A DNA stretch of 64,000 nucleotides from Rugalucina vietnamica (lineage: Eukaryota; Mollusca; Bivalvia; Lucinida; Lucinidae). Shown one piece after another: positions 36,456 through 49,100 of this stretch (within the stretch, counting starts at the first letter, position 1; each line of letters opens with the position of its first letter). Location of the stretch: NCBI GenBank assembly GCA_964017185.1, contig OZ024870.1, positions 26,931,621 through 26,995,620 on the forward strand, in the 5' to 3' direction. The notes beneath the pieces were generated by a model. That model was not told where the DNA came from, searched no databases, and worked only from the letters and a program-made list of their open reading frames with translations. A program made the position numbers and the translations under genes.

Positions 36456-37723
36456 ACTCAGTACATAAAGAAACGCAAAAGGTATAACTTGTACAATTTT
36501 AAAGATAACTATTTCAAATTTACAGAAAACAAAGAATGACATGTCTCCAACCCACAGGTCAAAATGTAAGGTGCGTTACATTTTGACCAAAAACGCAAAA
36601 GGTATAACTTGTACAATTTTAAAGATAACTATTTCAAATTTACAGAAAACAAAGAATGACATGTCTCCAACCCACAGACTGAATTCCATATTTTTTCAAA
36701 CACGGAAACATTATGTTTTTTTTTGGCGTCAGTAAAGAGTGCCCATTTACAAAAAGTCGCAAGAATTGTGGTGATGAATACTCTCTTTTACCACTTTAAA
36801 AACCTCTTCTGTTCACTTTTTGCCTTAAAACGATAATTCATCAGTTTTTGATTGCCTCTCACAAATCAGAATTGTGTTTGTGAGTCACAATGGCTATCTT
36901 TGGCTGCTATAGAAACAACATGAATAAGTGGCCAAACTGCTCAAAACGATGATCAATCTGGAACGCTTTAAAAATTGTGTCATAAGTAAAAATTGGGCTT
37001 GGCTGCAAATGATATGAGTAAACACTTCTTTCAGATTAATACTGTCTAAAACACATAAAATGTAACGCACCTTACATTTTGACCAAAATTGGCAAAATTT
37101 TAAGAACGTCGGGGGACTAGCAAATTGCAAATTACGTTAAATTGGCGTCAAATATTGTAGTGAAGTTTCTTGCTATCAAATTCTAAATCTTTGTCTTAAC
37201 CTTGATTTTATCACCAAGAGAAACTGTTTTCAATGAACCGGAAGTTCTGAAAAACGACCAGAAATTTTAACTGAGGGTAAGCTTTAAGAGTGTCACATTT
37301 ATGTTAACTAACATTATTTAATTGAAATAGGGACATCATATACATGTACCGAAAAGTAGACCAAAATGCCGAATTTCGAAAGAGCTTGTTATTTTTCATA
37401 AAACACATTTTTAAAAATCCCAGCAAAATTTTTCTTTTAATGAAATTCAATTAATTTTGTGTTTTTATTATTTGCTGGACCACAATGATCATACTCGAAG
37501 CCAAACTTTATTTAATAATTCTCTCAATTGTGTTTTTTGGAGAAAAATGTTGATTTCACAAGTTTTCACTTAAAAATTACACCCTCTTTCAAATCGCAAC
37601 GAAACTCATTTGTGAAACTCTCATATGAATGGCAAATCTTTAGAATCACTTAGACTTTGAAAATATATTATACTACGCGAAAAAATAAAAATCAAAACTT
37701 TGCGTTTCTTTTTGTACTGAGTT
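36456..37723. mobile_element. TIR element (1.27 kb) with internal hairpins and a 120-bp duplication
   Basis: CTCAGTACATAAAGAAACGC at the left and the inverse of GCGTTTCTTTTTGTACTGAG at the right. The interior begins with an 87-bp block repeated exactly at a 120-bp period (36471-36557 and 36591-36677). A perfect-arm hairpin TGTAAGGTGCGTTACA sits between the copies and its inverse lies at 37058-37084. No transposase ORF. Confidence 0.7.
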
Positions 37724-37936
37724 TATAATAAATTGTGATCCATATCGAATGTTTCATTACATTAAAGTAAACACAGAGGAACACATTGTAGCAGGGAACA
37801 TGAAAGTGACGTGTGTGGACAATGAGCGCTTAGTATCATTGTCATAAATGTAATGGAATGTAACAATATGTCCTTCAAATAAATTCAAACATTCCTCATG
37901 TTGCCATGTTTTTGTGGACTGAGAGAATAAAGTGCT

Positions 37937-38008
37937 TTGTATTGTATTGTATTGTATTGTATTGTATTGTATTGTATTGTATTGTATTTTATTGTATTGT
38001 ATTGTAAA
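37937..38008. repeat. (ATTGT)n microsatellite
   Basis: About fourteen ATTGT/GTATT pentamers with one TATTTT interruption. Confidence 0.95.
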
Positions 38009-38611
38009 ATGCAGTCCATACGCAAATGCTGTTAAATGCATAGATATAAAACAGAAAACAATGATATTATATTTCATTTTCAATCACTCATTTATCAAAT
38101 AATCAGTAACTTAAATCAGGCTCTGTCGAGCCACATTCGCGTGATAAAATCACAAGGCTTAGCCCATTTCATAATTTACAAACCAGGTACATGCAAATTC
38201 CCTATAATATTGAAGTTTCTTCGCTTACAAGTGGCCATCGCTGATACAAAGTTTTGCATGGACTTTGTTTACGCCAGATCTGGTCCTGGATCTGAAATGT
38301 TGGTTACTCTTGAGTTTTCACACCTGAAATTAAGAAAACTGCAGATGGCGAGTTACCTGGCATGCAAACAGAATTTTCAATATATTTCACAATATTACCA
38401 TCTCGTGTTTATGATACATGACGTCATTTTCCCATATATGTTATCATTTTCCCATGTATCTTATGATGACTACCTACTTTTTAAACTTAATGGGACGATT
38501 GAAAAGTAGCTAACCAAATAAGGAATGAGGGACGATTTGTAATGATCAAATTAGATTCTTGTTGAAAATCAAAATGAGTATCACTGACAGGTTCATACGC
38601 TCCCTGATATA
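38009..38611. other. No gene recognised
   Basis: Holds a 157-codon open frame (38036-38509) without recognisable domain, signal or splice sites. Treated as chance in AT-rich DNA. Confidence 0.4.
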
Positions 38612-38826
38612 CGAGGCTTGGTTAGGGGGGTAGGCAATATCCCATATCCCAAAATAAACTGTCCAAAATATCCCATATCCCAAAATTAATTTAACTCGTA
38701 TCCCAAAATAAATTCCAATATCCCATATCCCAAAATTCCTGAATATCCCATATCCCAAATAAAAAACACAAATATCCCAGTATCCCTTAAAAAATAGGCC
38801 AACATCCCGTATCCCAAAATACCCTA
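38612..38826. repeat. ATATCCCATATCCCAAAAT minisatellite
   Basis: The two words ATATCCC and TATCCCAAAAT recur about nine times with variable spacers. Confidence 0.85.
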
Positions 38827-38978
38827 TACAAGCCTCATAAACATGTGCCCATTTTTACATCACAATGCATATTCTTATAATCACCAGGGTCTTTAAATTA
38901 TGCCTTTTTTGGTGATTATTGTCCTTGGTTCAGGTAAAATATGCTCTAATACCACAAAAGTCCGATGGCTGAACAAAA

Positions 38979-39003
38979 TAAATAAATAAATAAATAAATA
39001 AAT
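38979..39003. repeat. (AAAT)n microsatellite
   Basis: Six consecutive AAAT units. Confidence 0.9.
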
Positions 39004-39645
39004 ATGAAGAAAGTTAACACTTGTTTTTCATATTCTTCAACCATTAACTTGATATGTGTTTTTTTTTCACTCATGAATGCATATATTTATAACGTTGCTC
39101 TTAAAAATGACACAAAATCACACTTACAAAGACTTGCACATGCAACATACAGAATTATTTGCAGTATAAATTGAAACTTTATTTTTTTTTTGTATATTTT
39201 GAATATTTTTGCTCAAAACATTGATTGAGAGTACACATTAGAACCGCCTTGCCCAGGCAGTCCTAACAAGTACCCACAATCAATGTTTTAGAGCAAAAAA
39301 TGAAAACTTGTTATAACCCCAGTTTCGCTTTATTAAAGCCTCTGTGTCGTACATGAACATGTGTGATGTGCTTCACGTCGAGTGATCGTCATTGTTTGAC
39401 TATGCATGTACGTCCTGTTTATTTCTGCTAAACGTTTTTAAATTTGGACATCGTATCAACCTTTTTTTTTTTAAATTGTTAACGCAAAATTTATGCAATT
39501 TAATTATTTCTAGTAGTGTGAACGCTGCAAGGAGCATATTCCTAATAACCCCAAACTGAATTCGCGCAACACTTATATTTGCGAATGCCAAGTATTAAAC
39601 TTTAAGGTAATTTCTGACCAACCCTCATTTGGACTCTTAAGCAAG
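39004..39645. other. Intergenic sequence upstream of the NRF-6-like gene
   Basis: No gene recognised. A block at 39170-39320 resembles 63172-63310 (AACCCCAGTTT(C/T)(G/A)CTTTAT shared), so it is partly dispersed repeat. Confidence 0.4.
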
Positions 39646-39654
39646 TATATAAAA
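39646..39654 (+). promoter_or_regulatory. Candidate TATA box
   Basis: TATATAAAA lies 110 bp before the ATG at 39764, which would place a start site near 39675-39680. Seen in the sequence only. Confidence 0.45.
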
Positions 39655-39763
39655 CATTGAGATCAGTCATAAAAGGTATCATAAATATTAGACAATTGTG
39701 CAAAAGCAAAGTTTTACAGTTTTCTGTTTTATTCTGTCAGAATCAAAAACTGAATAGTTTGTA

Positions 39764-40121
39764 ATGAGCTGCACCATGAATCTCAAAGAAAAGTATATTG
39801 CTGTTTTCAAATTCTGTTTTCTGTGTATGTCAATCCTTAATGTTAGTGGACAAATAATAAGAACTGAAGATGACATTAGAAACGCAGCAGTGCATGCGGA
39901 AAGAATGCGGACTCTTACAAAGCCCAGGACAAAAGCAAATCCTGGTGCTGTAACGCAAAATCTCTTCGTTAACGCGGATGATTTAGCTGAGCGTGCCGGA
40001 CAAGCACTTCGAGAGAATGTTTATCAAGACACTAGATCTTACAATGTCAGTGAAGTGTGTCTTAAAGATACAGAAGCATTCCTGGAAGCTCTCATCAGCC
40101 AGGAGCTGTGGGCACTCAAAA
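39764..40121 (+). CDS. NRF-6-like gene exon 1
   Basis: Starts MSCTMNLKEKY (a second Met is four codons on). Signal sequence, then the first part of the NRF domain ending QELWALK. Donor AAAA|GTAAGT, phase 1. Confidence 0.9.
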
Positions 40122-43100
40122 GTAAGTGATACCACGTTGACGTAGACCTTAGATGTATACTTACAGGGGTGATATCAGAAAACACACCTATGTGATGAGC
40201 AGCGAAATTTTCGGGGGTATTTTGGTTCAATATGGGGACATTCATTGCAAGTTTATGTTATTATCTTATCCTAGTGCATAATAAATCTCGTTCTTTTAAA
40301 CTGAACCTATAATTTCGATCATCAGCCAAGGGGATTATTATGACGTACATTTACATGTACTACATGTATGATGTACTAGCTGACTTTGAAACGTTATCTA
40401 AATCAAATCATACGCGTGATTATGACAAAACTGTTCAAATATTTAATTAAGGCCATTCAAATGCCATATCATCCGAGATCATGATGGTAATTCATGATCA
40501 TGATGATATTTCGCCATTGATTATCAACCAGACTAGGGATGGAGACCCACGGCCCCTGGTTGTACCGTCCGTTTTAGAAACCTTGGAGACACGTTTACCA
40601 CAAAGCAACAGTTCTGACAAGCTATACCGTGGCGTGAAGAATATATTTATATTGCAAATGTTCAAGGGATGTTCAAAAATACATACAGCATTTTGCTATA
40701 TTTTAAAGGCTCACTGGTCAGCGAATACTATATACATAGGATAATAATTACATCTGAATTGGAATTCATCCACAATGATATCATTGCATTAATATTGTTT
40801 AATTTACCATGGTCACGGATACTCGGGGTAGTCCATTCAACGAATTGTTTCAAACGGAAACTGATTTAACGTTGAATGATCTGTATTAAAGCTTCTCAAT
40901 CATCAGAATCAAACCAAACTGTGAGTTAAGATGGACAAATGATGCGAAAACATAATCATTGAATAAAAAGTAAAACTGAGTCCCTTTAAGAGCAGTGAAA
41001 ACATAAATGAGATGGGCCATACCGCGGTTTCGGCTACCCAACCCTCATCAGTGACCCTATATATGGAGCCAGAGACAATAACAGCAATTTTACAAATTCT
41101 AACCGTGACCGTGGTGTCAATACACAGACATGCAAATCTTAACAGAGCCAAACAATTAATCATTGTTCAGATGAATGTATCTAAACTGAGTATAGATATA
41201 ACCACGGCTATAGCACACGTTTCTGAAGACCTTCATGCTTCAGGCATGTGCGTGACAATATACTGCACGGTCACGCAAACTGCACATTCATTCAAGTATA
41301 ACAGTTGGTCCGCCGCATGGGAAAACCAACAATTTGCATAGGCGAAAACAAAGACGCAGATCAGCTTCGCAGTAATTACGAAGCTGATAAGTGCCTTTAT
41401 TTTCGCTACACGGATAGTACAATTCCTCTACTTTCTAAATCCAAAATTTCCAGCCTTTAACCATCTTCTGTGATTGTACACCCCGGTTTGTGCTGGACCT
41501 AGTCGGAACCCAAATTGTTGGTTTTCTCACGCACAGGCTCATTTCTCATTTACAGTGGTGGATGCGATGGGGAAGCCTCCTAGCGGAATTCTGGAAGCTC
41601 ATTTCATGTGGCTGGGTAACTATGACGAATGTCGCTCTGTTATTGCTCAGATCAACGCTACAAAACAAATCAAAGGGAAATATTGCAAGGCATCGTTCGG
41701 ACAACAGTCACAAGTATGTAATGGCAAGGAATTCAATATTAGTTACCAGCGCTTACACGACGAACAAAAGCATTTTGAAAATCATTATGAAAATCAATTT
41801 CGGAATACACGGTTGGAATACGAAAACGTAAAATCCAACACCTGAATGTGGTCTATGTATGTATGATTTCCACATGCAGAACGCATCATGGCCGATTTTC
41901 CCTCTTCATCCTTTTCGTCAGTTAAACCATGATACACGTACAATAATTTCACAGTATTTATATGTAGACTGAGACTAGGTGTTCTCATTCTTCTTTCATT
42001 TACAGACCTTCGATCAACAGAGTATACAACTCGTCATCGGCCTCTGTGTACCAAATAGCTGTGACCAGACTGACACGAGAGCTCTTCTTGACACACGTAG
42101 GTTCAACTGCTCATCAATTCCAATGCGAATGTGTTACATACTCGCCTTGCTTAGCTTTCTTTACCGGTGGCAATGGTTGCTTTCAACAGTTGACCAGTGC
42201 CTCTCTTATTTTCTACATGGTATTACGGGCGCATAAATACAATCTGCTGATAGTAACGACACAAAGTCAACTTGCAGTGAAAAGCAGACTAGCTACTACT
42301 TACGTTTCTGCTTTTTAAATTAAAGTCACCTTATTGGTCCCCGCCCACTTGGTCTTAGGGCTGCTTATGCCTCCAGGTTAAGCTTATACGCTACTGAGTG
42401 ACCATCTGAGTACTGGTTAACCGTCCAAATTTAAGCCTAACCAGGAAATGTTCAATTCAAACCATCCATACATCTAAACTTTAGAGGCTTATGATTTATG
42501 TTTATATTTGAAACACTTTTTGGATGCCATGGCAGCCTTATTTTGGGTAAAAGTCCTATAAAATTGAGGCAACGTCCTCACGCCCGGTAAAGTGCAAATT
42601 GACCACCGCCGGTGGTCAACGTAAAAAAAGTTGATATACATCCGGTGGTCGTTTTGAGCGTTTCCTGTTATTAGTTTTCGCGAGTTTGGTTGATGTGGAA
42701 GGTAAGATATTTTTTGACCAAAAACGTATTATAAAAATCAAAGAATGTCAGGCTATCAGTTTTTTGCCGTTGAATGTCTAGCCGAAGTGGTAGTTGAAAA
42801 AAATAAACCGTTTTACTGCAATCCTTTCCGGCCCGTTTGATCGGTAGTGAAAACGAAAGTAGAATCTGGTCAAACACAGGTTAAATTGTCCTGATCGTGC
42901 ATTTGCATGCTTTCTGTACCCAATGGTCGTTGCAGTTAGTTAAATGAACACTAAATTAGCTTTTCAGACATAATTTTAAAATATTTCAAGCTTTCCTTTC
43001 AACACTTAGATCGATTTTGTACCGGCGGTCAACTTGAAGTTGCGGTGGTCGTATTGATCAATGGGAATTACAATGTAAATTTTCATCGTGAGAGAAAGCC

Positions 43101-46100
43101 AGAAAAAATGCAACTAGATGTCGTTTTCTGTTAGGGGGCACGGCAACATTAATGGAGATGCATTCTAGACACAACCAAATCCAAATCAATGCCGTCGGTG
43201 TTCTCATAATTCAATTTCGTTTGTCCATTAGCCATTCAGTCACATAGTTTAGCAATATTGGGTGTATTTATTACTAATTTTTGGTAACCCCAACAATACA
43301 AATACTACCTCATGCAAGATGCATTGAATTTATGTACATAATTCGCATTGACTCGAAGAAAAACCACTAGAATAACATTGTGGTCAATTTGCAAACTAGG
43401 TGGTCAATTTGACCTTAAAAATGAGCAATTTTGAAATGATTTACTGTCCAATTTGAAAAGTATTGAAGGACATCTCTGCTGTTTAATGTTGAGCAGGCTC
43501 AGTCTGGCAGATTCGACAATTATAGGAGTAACACTAAGCAAAGCGTTCATTGTGTTGTTTGTATGAAATCTATCTCCTGTTTTACAATATCAATTCTTTG
43601 AATATGTAAAGGTGAATAATCACGTGGATTATATCAATTATATAAGAAGTTCTCCGGGAACAACATCTTGTGAATTGCTGGTGCCAATAGATTCTGTATT
43701 AGCTTGTGCTTTTGTATAGCTATGGTCTATCATAATCAAACTTCGTTTTGATTTCTTTGGGGTGCTAGTATACATGTACGGACTTAAGGTGGCTCGATAC
43801 CAATTTTTGTTGATAAATAAATCTATAATTTTAGACAGCTTAAAATATAGGTGGAATGCTACTCAAACAGCAAAATATTTGTAGGGGTACCCATGCTTTT
43901 TAAAAAGTTACGGATTTTCAAAATTGAGAAAAATATACTTTTTGAAATATTTTCAATTTTATTCTTCACGGAATAGATCTAAAATATGTAAACGGAATGT
44001 GTTTTAAACTGTAAATGTATTCACAAGCTAAGTGGCAAATAACAAAATAGAAAGGTAAAAATGAATACATGTATATGCATTCTAGGGCAAAATACAATTT
44101 CTTTTTGCAGAAAATATTTTTATTAAATTTCTGAACATATTTGTCCAGTACATCTCCGAGAATATACTTAGAATAACAAAAAACTGATTTTTAAACATGG
44201 TAATGATTATCAAATAATATAATGCATAAATTGATAGCTGTTTCCACGCTTTTTAAGCTGCTATAAGCATTTTCCCACACCCACCCCTCACAAAGGTACA
44301 TATCCCGGCAACCTCATAAAAAATTTTTCAAAAATATTTTTTAAAAAGGTACAAGTAGGCAAAGATCAGGAAAAGACGCAATCAGAAAAAGATTCCCACT
44401 CCAAAAACCGAGGTGGGAAAAAACCAAACTAACAATCAGGTACTTATACCATGAAAACATTTCGTAAGCCGAATGAGCAGCTATTTTCCCAATAGGTGGC
44501 CACTCAGTTACCTTAACTTAACTAAAAATATGAAAACATACATAAGGCGCCAACAGCACAAAAATATTTTAAACACCAAGACATAAAACAAAAAGAACCA
44601 CCACAGAAGTATCGACTTGGAACGATCAGTAACACAAAGTTACTGGCGGGTTTAAATCGATTTTACATGGCCATAACCTCACCCTCAGCTTCTGCAGTGG
44701 TTCATAACATTTAGTTAGTTCTTCGGTCCTCGTGATGAATCTCTAACTAGTCAATGAATCATCAAGAACAAACAAATAAATCACGATAAACATCCTGATG
44801 AATCAAAAACCAGGACTCACAGATTGAGTAAGCTGCCCGACGATGGAGATCCCTGGGCGCCGAATAACTTACTAACTCCGGAGCAAAAGAAAAACATCAG
44901 TTGGACCCCGGTGGGCCAAGCAACAGACAAGAAGCTCCGGCCCCAACCAACTAAAATGAATAGCTTTAAGTCGGGGCCATCATAGAGTCTGACGCCCGAC
45001 CCACTGGTGTGCAATTAAAGAAGGCAGCATAGTTATCAACCGTGATTGGGTTAAAAACTAAGCATGCAGACTGTCGCATAACATTCAAGTTATAACCTAT
45101 ACGTCTGTAACGTGTTATGATTTTTCTAAACTGAAAAGAAAAATCATTACTTCCTATAAGTTTTTTAAATTTGTAAACCAAGTCACCATAAAATTCTGCT
45201 TCCGAAAGGCCCTCACTTAAAAGCGTCTTTAACCCAACATTATATTTGGAAATCAATTCATAGTGTCTACGATAAAATTTAGAAAAGGTTTTTCGAAGTT
45301 TATGATACCGATAGCCCTGTTGGAGAAGTTTGGCCGTTAAACATTTATTTCGAGCGTTGAAGTCTGTAACATGATTGCAGACTCTAGCAAACCTAATAAG
45401 TTGCGAAATGTATACACCATAAGAAGCACGACGAGGAACGTCACCATCCAAAAACGGAAAATTTACTATATCAAAATCAAAGTCATCGCGCTTATCATAA
45501 ATTTTAGAAGAAACAAATCCATTTGCAACAGAAAGATGTAGATCTAAAAAGGGGGCTTCGGTATCCGAGATATTGGCTTTGTTCAACTGTAGTTCAGATG
45601 GATAAATTTGATTGACCATACCTTCAAAATAAGGGTTGTCAATGTTCAAAAGGTCATCAAGGTACCTAGAAATGGAATTAAAAGCCTCGATAATATCAGC
45701 TTGATTATCATGGTTAAGAGAATCCATGAAATCTCTTTCGTAGCAGTATAAAAATAAATCAGCTACGAGAGGTGCGCAATTTGTACCCATCGGAATTCCA
45801 ACAATTTGTCTGTATAACTCGGTCCCAAATCTAATATAAATATTATCCAGGAGATAGGATAAGGCGTCGCACACATTCTGACATGACCAAAGTGTATACC
45901 GACTTTGGTCAGAGGAAGTGAAAAAAAAAGCCTTTCTGTCATTACATTACATTAAAGCTGGTTATGTATGGATGTTTAGATTCGGAAATTGCCAATGTGA
46001 TGATACCAAAATTATTAAGTTCTAATAAATATTAGATGCGATATAAAGACCAAACGACCACTTGTCGTACACCACGATCATATTGTCCCGACAATTAGTA

Positions 46101-49100
46101 TGCTATAGAAACATTTTTAAAAGCTTCAACTTGAATGTAAAAAGTTATTATTTCCCTTTCAATACTGGCTGGATATGTGTCAGATGAGGTATTCTAGTTA
46201 GAGAATTTAAAACATATGTTCAATTATTAATAATTTTTAAATAAAAAAGAACAAAACAAGCAATTTCGATGCATTTTCATTTTCCATTCTTCTTCTTCTA
46301 TTGATGGGATATGAACATTTCTTCAACCATATGATTTTCATCACAATATGTGTAATCTATATTAAACTATACAAATTTTACAAGAACCTGATAATGATAA
46401 CGCTTGCTTTTCGAGCTCATTACAGTTGTCTTATCGACAGGCCTTAATACTTTTGATTTAGTCCCTGTTTTTATGTTTTTCTTCTTAGGAAATCCGAACT
46501 TTCCTTTCGGTGTATAGATTTTAGAACAAATTGTCTTTTGTGGTGATGAACCAATAGGAGTATAGGGTGATGAACTGTATTTTGGCTTTTTCTTACATGG
46601 CGATTTGAACGGACTCTGGACAACGTCTTGGATTTCCTGTCCACGCCAGAGATATGGTTTTTTGTTCGTCAGGTAACGACGCTTGGTTCGTTTCCCTTTA
46701 AATTGACCCACCTGGAAACGTATAAAAGAAAACATAAGGTCAGTAGGCGCAACTAGAACTGACAATGCCAGTTATTCTTCAGCATTAATACATGCATTCA
46801 TTCTACACTTTGCAGTGGACAATCACGTGATCTCGACTCTTTTGAACTAGCGTTTGGGTTTAATCAGCGAGCCAATCGACTGCTGGCAAAATCCAGAAAC
46901 ATTATGAATCTATTATTCCAACTGCTCGTGACAATGTGATGAAGAGGTACATGCATGTGTATTTTTACACGCCAATTCATCTAGCATTGACAATCTTATC
47001 ATGACCAATGTTTCTAAATATTTCGTCTGAAATTGATATAAACCACGTGATTATTCACCTTTACATATTCAAAGTATTGATATTGCAAAACAGGAGATAG
47101 ATTTCATACGCATAATGAACGCTTTGCTTAGTGTTAATCCTATATTTGTCAAATCTGCAAGACTGAGCCTGCTCAACATTAAACAGCAGGCATGTCCTTC
47201 AATGCTTTTTAAATTGGTCAGTAAATCATTTCAAAATTGCTCATTTTAAGGTCAAATTGACCACCTAGTTTGCAAATTGACCACAATGTTATTCTAGTGG
47301 GTTTTCTTCGAGTCAATGCGAATTATGTACATAAATTCAATGCATCTTGCATGAGGTAGTATTTGTATTGTTGGGGTTACCAAACATTAGTAATAAATAC
47401 ATCCGATATTGCTAAACTATGTGACATAATGGTTAATGGACAAACGAAATTGAATTATAAGGACACCGACGGCATTGATTTGGATTTGGTTGTGTCTAGA
47501 ATGCATCTCCATTAATGTTGCCGTGCCCCCTAACAGAAAACGACATCAAGTTGCATTTTGTCTGGCTTTCTCTCACGATGAAAATTTACATTGTAATTCC
47601 CATTGATCAATACGACCACCGCAACTTCAAGTTGACCGCCGGTACAAAATCGATCTAAGTGTTGAAAGGAAAGCTTGAAATATTTTAAAATTATGTCTGA
47701 AAAGCTAATTTAGTGTCAATTTAACTAACTGCAACAACCATTGGTTACAGAAAGCTTGCAAAGGCACGATCAGGGCATTTTAACCTGTGTTTGACCAGAT
47801 TCTACTTTCGTTTTCACTACCGATCAAACGGGCCGGAAAGGATTGCAGTAAAACGGTTTATTTTTTTCAACTACCACTTCGGCTAGACATTCAACGGCAA
47901 AAAACTGATAGCCTGACATTCTTTGATTTTTATAATACGTTTTTGATCAAAAAATATCTTACCTTCCACATCCACCAAACTCGCGAAAACTAATAACAGG
48001 AAACGCTCAAAACGACCACCGGATGTATATCAACTTTTTTTACGTTGACCACCGGCGGTGGTCAATTTGCACTTTACCGGGCGTGGTCCTGACATGAACA
48101 TAGCTGTTGACTGGAACGTAAAGCATCAATTCAAACAGACCCTTATTGATAGCTAATTTTCCTGATTTTTCTGAAGTGCAAATCTTATTATTGTTAAGAA
48201 AATCATTTTTTACTGACGTTGACCATTCGAGACTTATTTTCAATTTTGTTTGGCAAGACTGAGTAGAAGTAATCATATATGTAAGAATATTATCTGTTTA
48301 CTACAGTTCTAAGTTTACTACCCGTGAACACATCAGTGCTACCCCAGCCTGTGGTTATGTGCCAAAAAGAAAGTATAGCACTGGACACAAAAGCCATTGT
48401 GGTCATGTAAGTAAAGTTTATCCTTATATACTAATGATATTCCGACCCGAACGAAGTTGGGGTTAAAGAACGACCTTTAATTTGCAAGTCCTATATATGC
48501 AAATCTGGTGTTCTGGTTCTATAATGTATATTCAAGTTGTAATCGTTCACGCAACTTGATTTTTATGGTCAGCGTCACTGTTACAATCTACCGTTAATGT
48601 TTTCATCGTCAGCTAGTTTAATTAAGTTCATTTCAGAATTATTTTATGTTTTAGTGTCATTTGCTCACTCTTTGGCCTCGTTATGTTAGCTGCGACAACG
48701 TATGACGTTCTTATTGTTCATTGGCTCAATTATTTTCCTGGTTTGCTTATAAGATAAAATAATTAAAAGTAAGGTTAAGAAAGTAAAGCCAAGAGGAATT
48801 AAAGAATAGTTTAGGTTTTACTCAGCAGGGAAAAGTACATGTTAAATAACAGTACAAATGTTTAACTCAATATTTTTCAAGTCTGTCATGAATGACATGC
48901 ACTTAATTTAGACAACAAAATGAATCAGAATCATTAATAATAAATTAATATTCCATACAAACGCATGAAATGAAAATAGAAAAGAAATATGACATATATA
49001 TATATATGCTACGAAAGGGCATATGACACACAACATATATAATGCGAAAAATCATGCATAAATTTGGGCGGGTGGGTGGGTGTTTTTAAACAGAAAATTG

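Larger units (their letters stand above)
42579..48085. mobile_element. 5.5-kb DNA transposon with 1.06-kb terminal inverted repeats
   Basis: Ends CACGCCCGGTAAAGTGCAAA and its complement, with TIRs 42579-43639 and 47031-48085 that match almost base for base by eye. GTCCT flanks both sides (42574-42578 and 48086-48090), a 5-bp target duplication, and repeat D copy 1 gives the empty site. The TIRs hold repeated GGTGGTCAA/GACCACC motifs, including the palindrome GACCACCGCCGGTGGTC. No transposase recognised: the interior holds a Penelope-like copy and one exon-like basic ORF. CAC termini with a 5-bp duplication recall Transib/RAG-type transposons, but that is a weak analogy. Confidence 0.85.

Noticed and set aside
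38036..38509. 157-codon open frame
   Set aside because: No domain, no splice sites, AT-rich composition, and situated between a microsatellite and a minisatellite. Probably chance.
42671..42877. 68-aa frame mirrored at 47787-47993
   Set aside because: The duplication comes from the long terminal inverted repeats, so conservation of the frame is not evidence of coding.
44817..45014. Small frame downstream of the RT copies (also at 23659-23856)
   Set aside because: It overlaps the RT C terminus in another phase and changes with indels between copies. Treated as a shadow of the 3' tail.
42579..48085. Calling the long-TIR transposon a RAG/Transib element
   Set aside because: CAC ends and a 5-bp duplication are suggestive, but there is no RAG1-like core, no heptamer-nonamer arrangement and the TIRs are far too long. 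Left unassigned.
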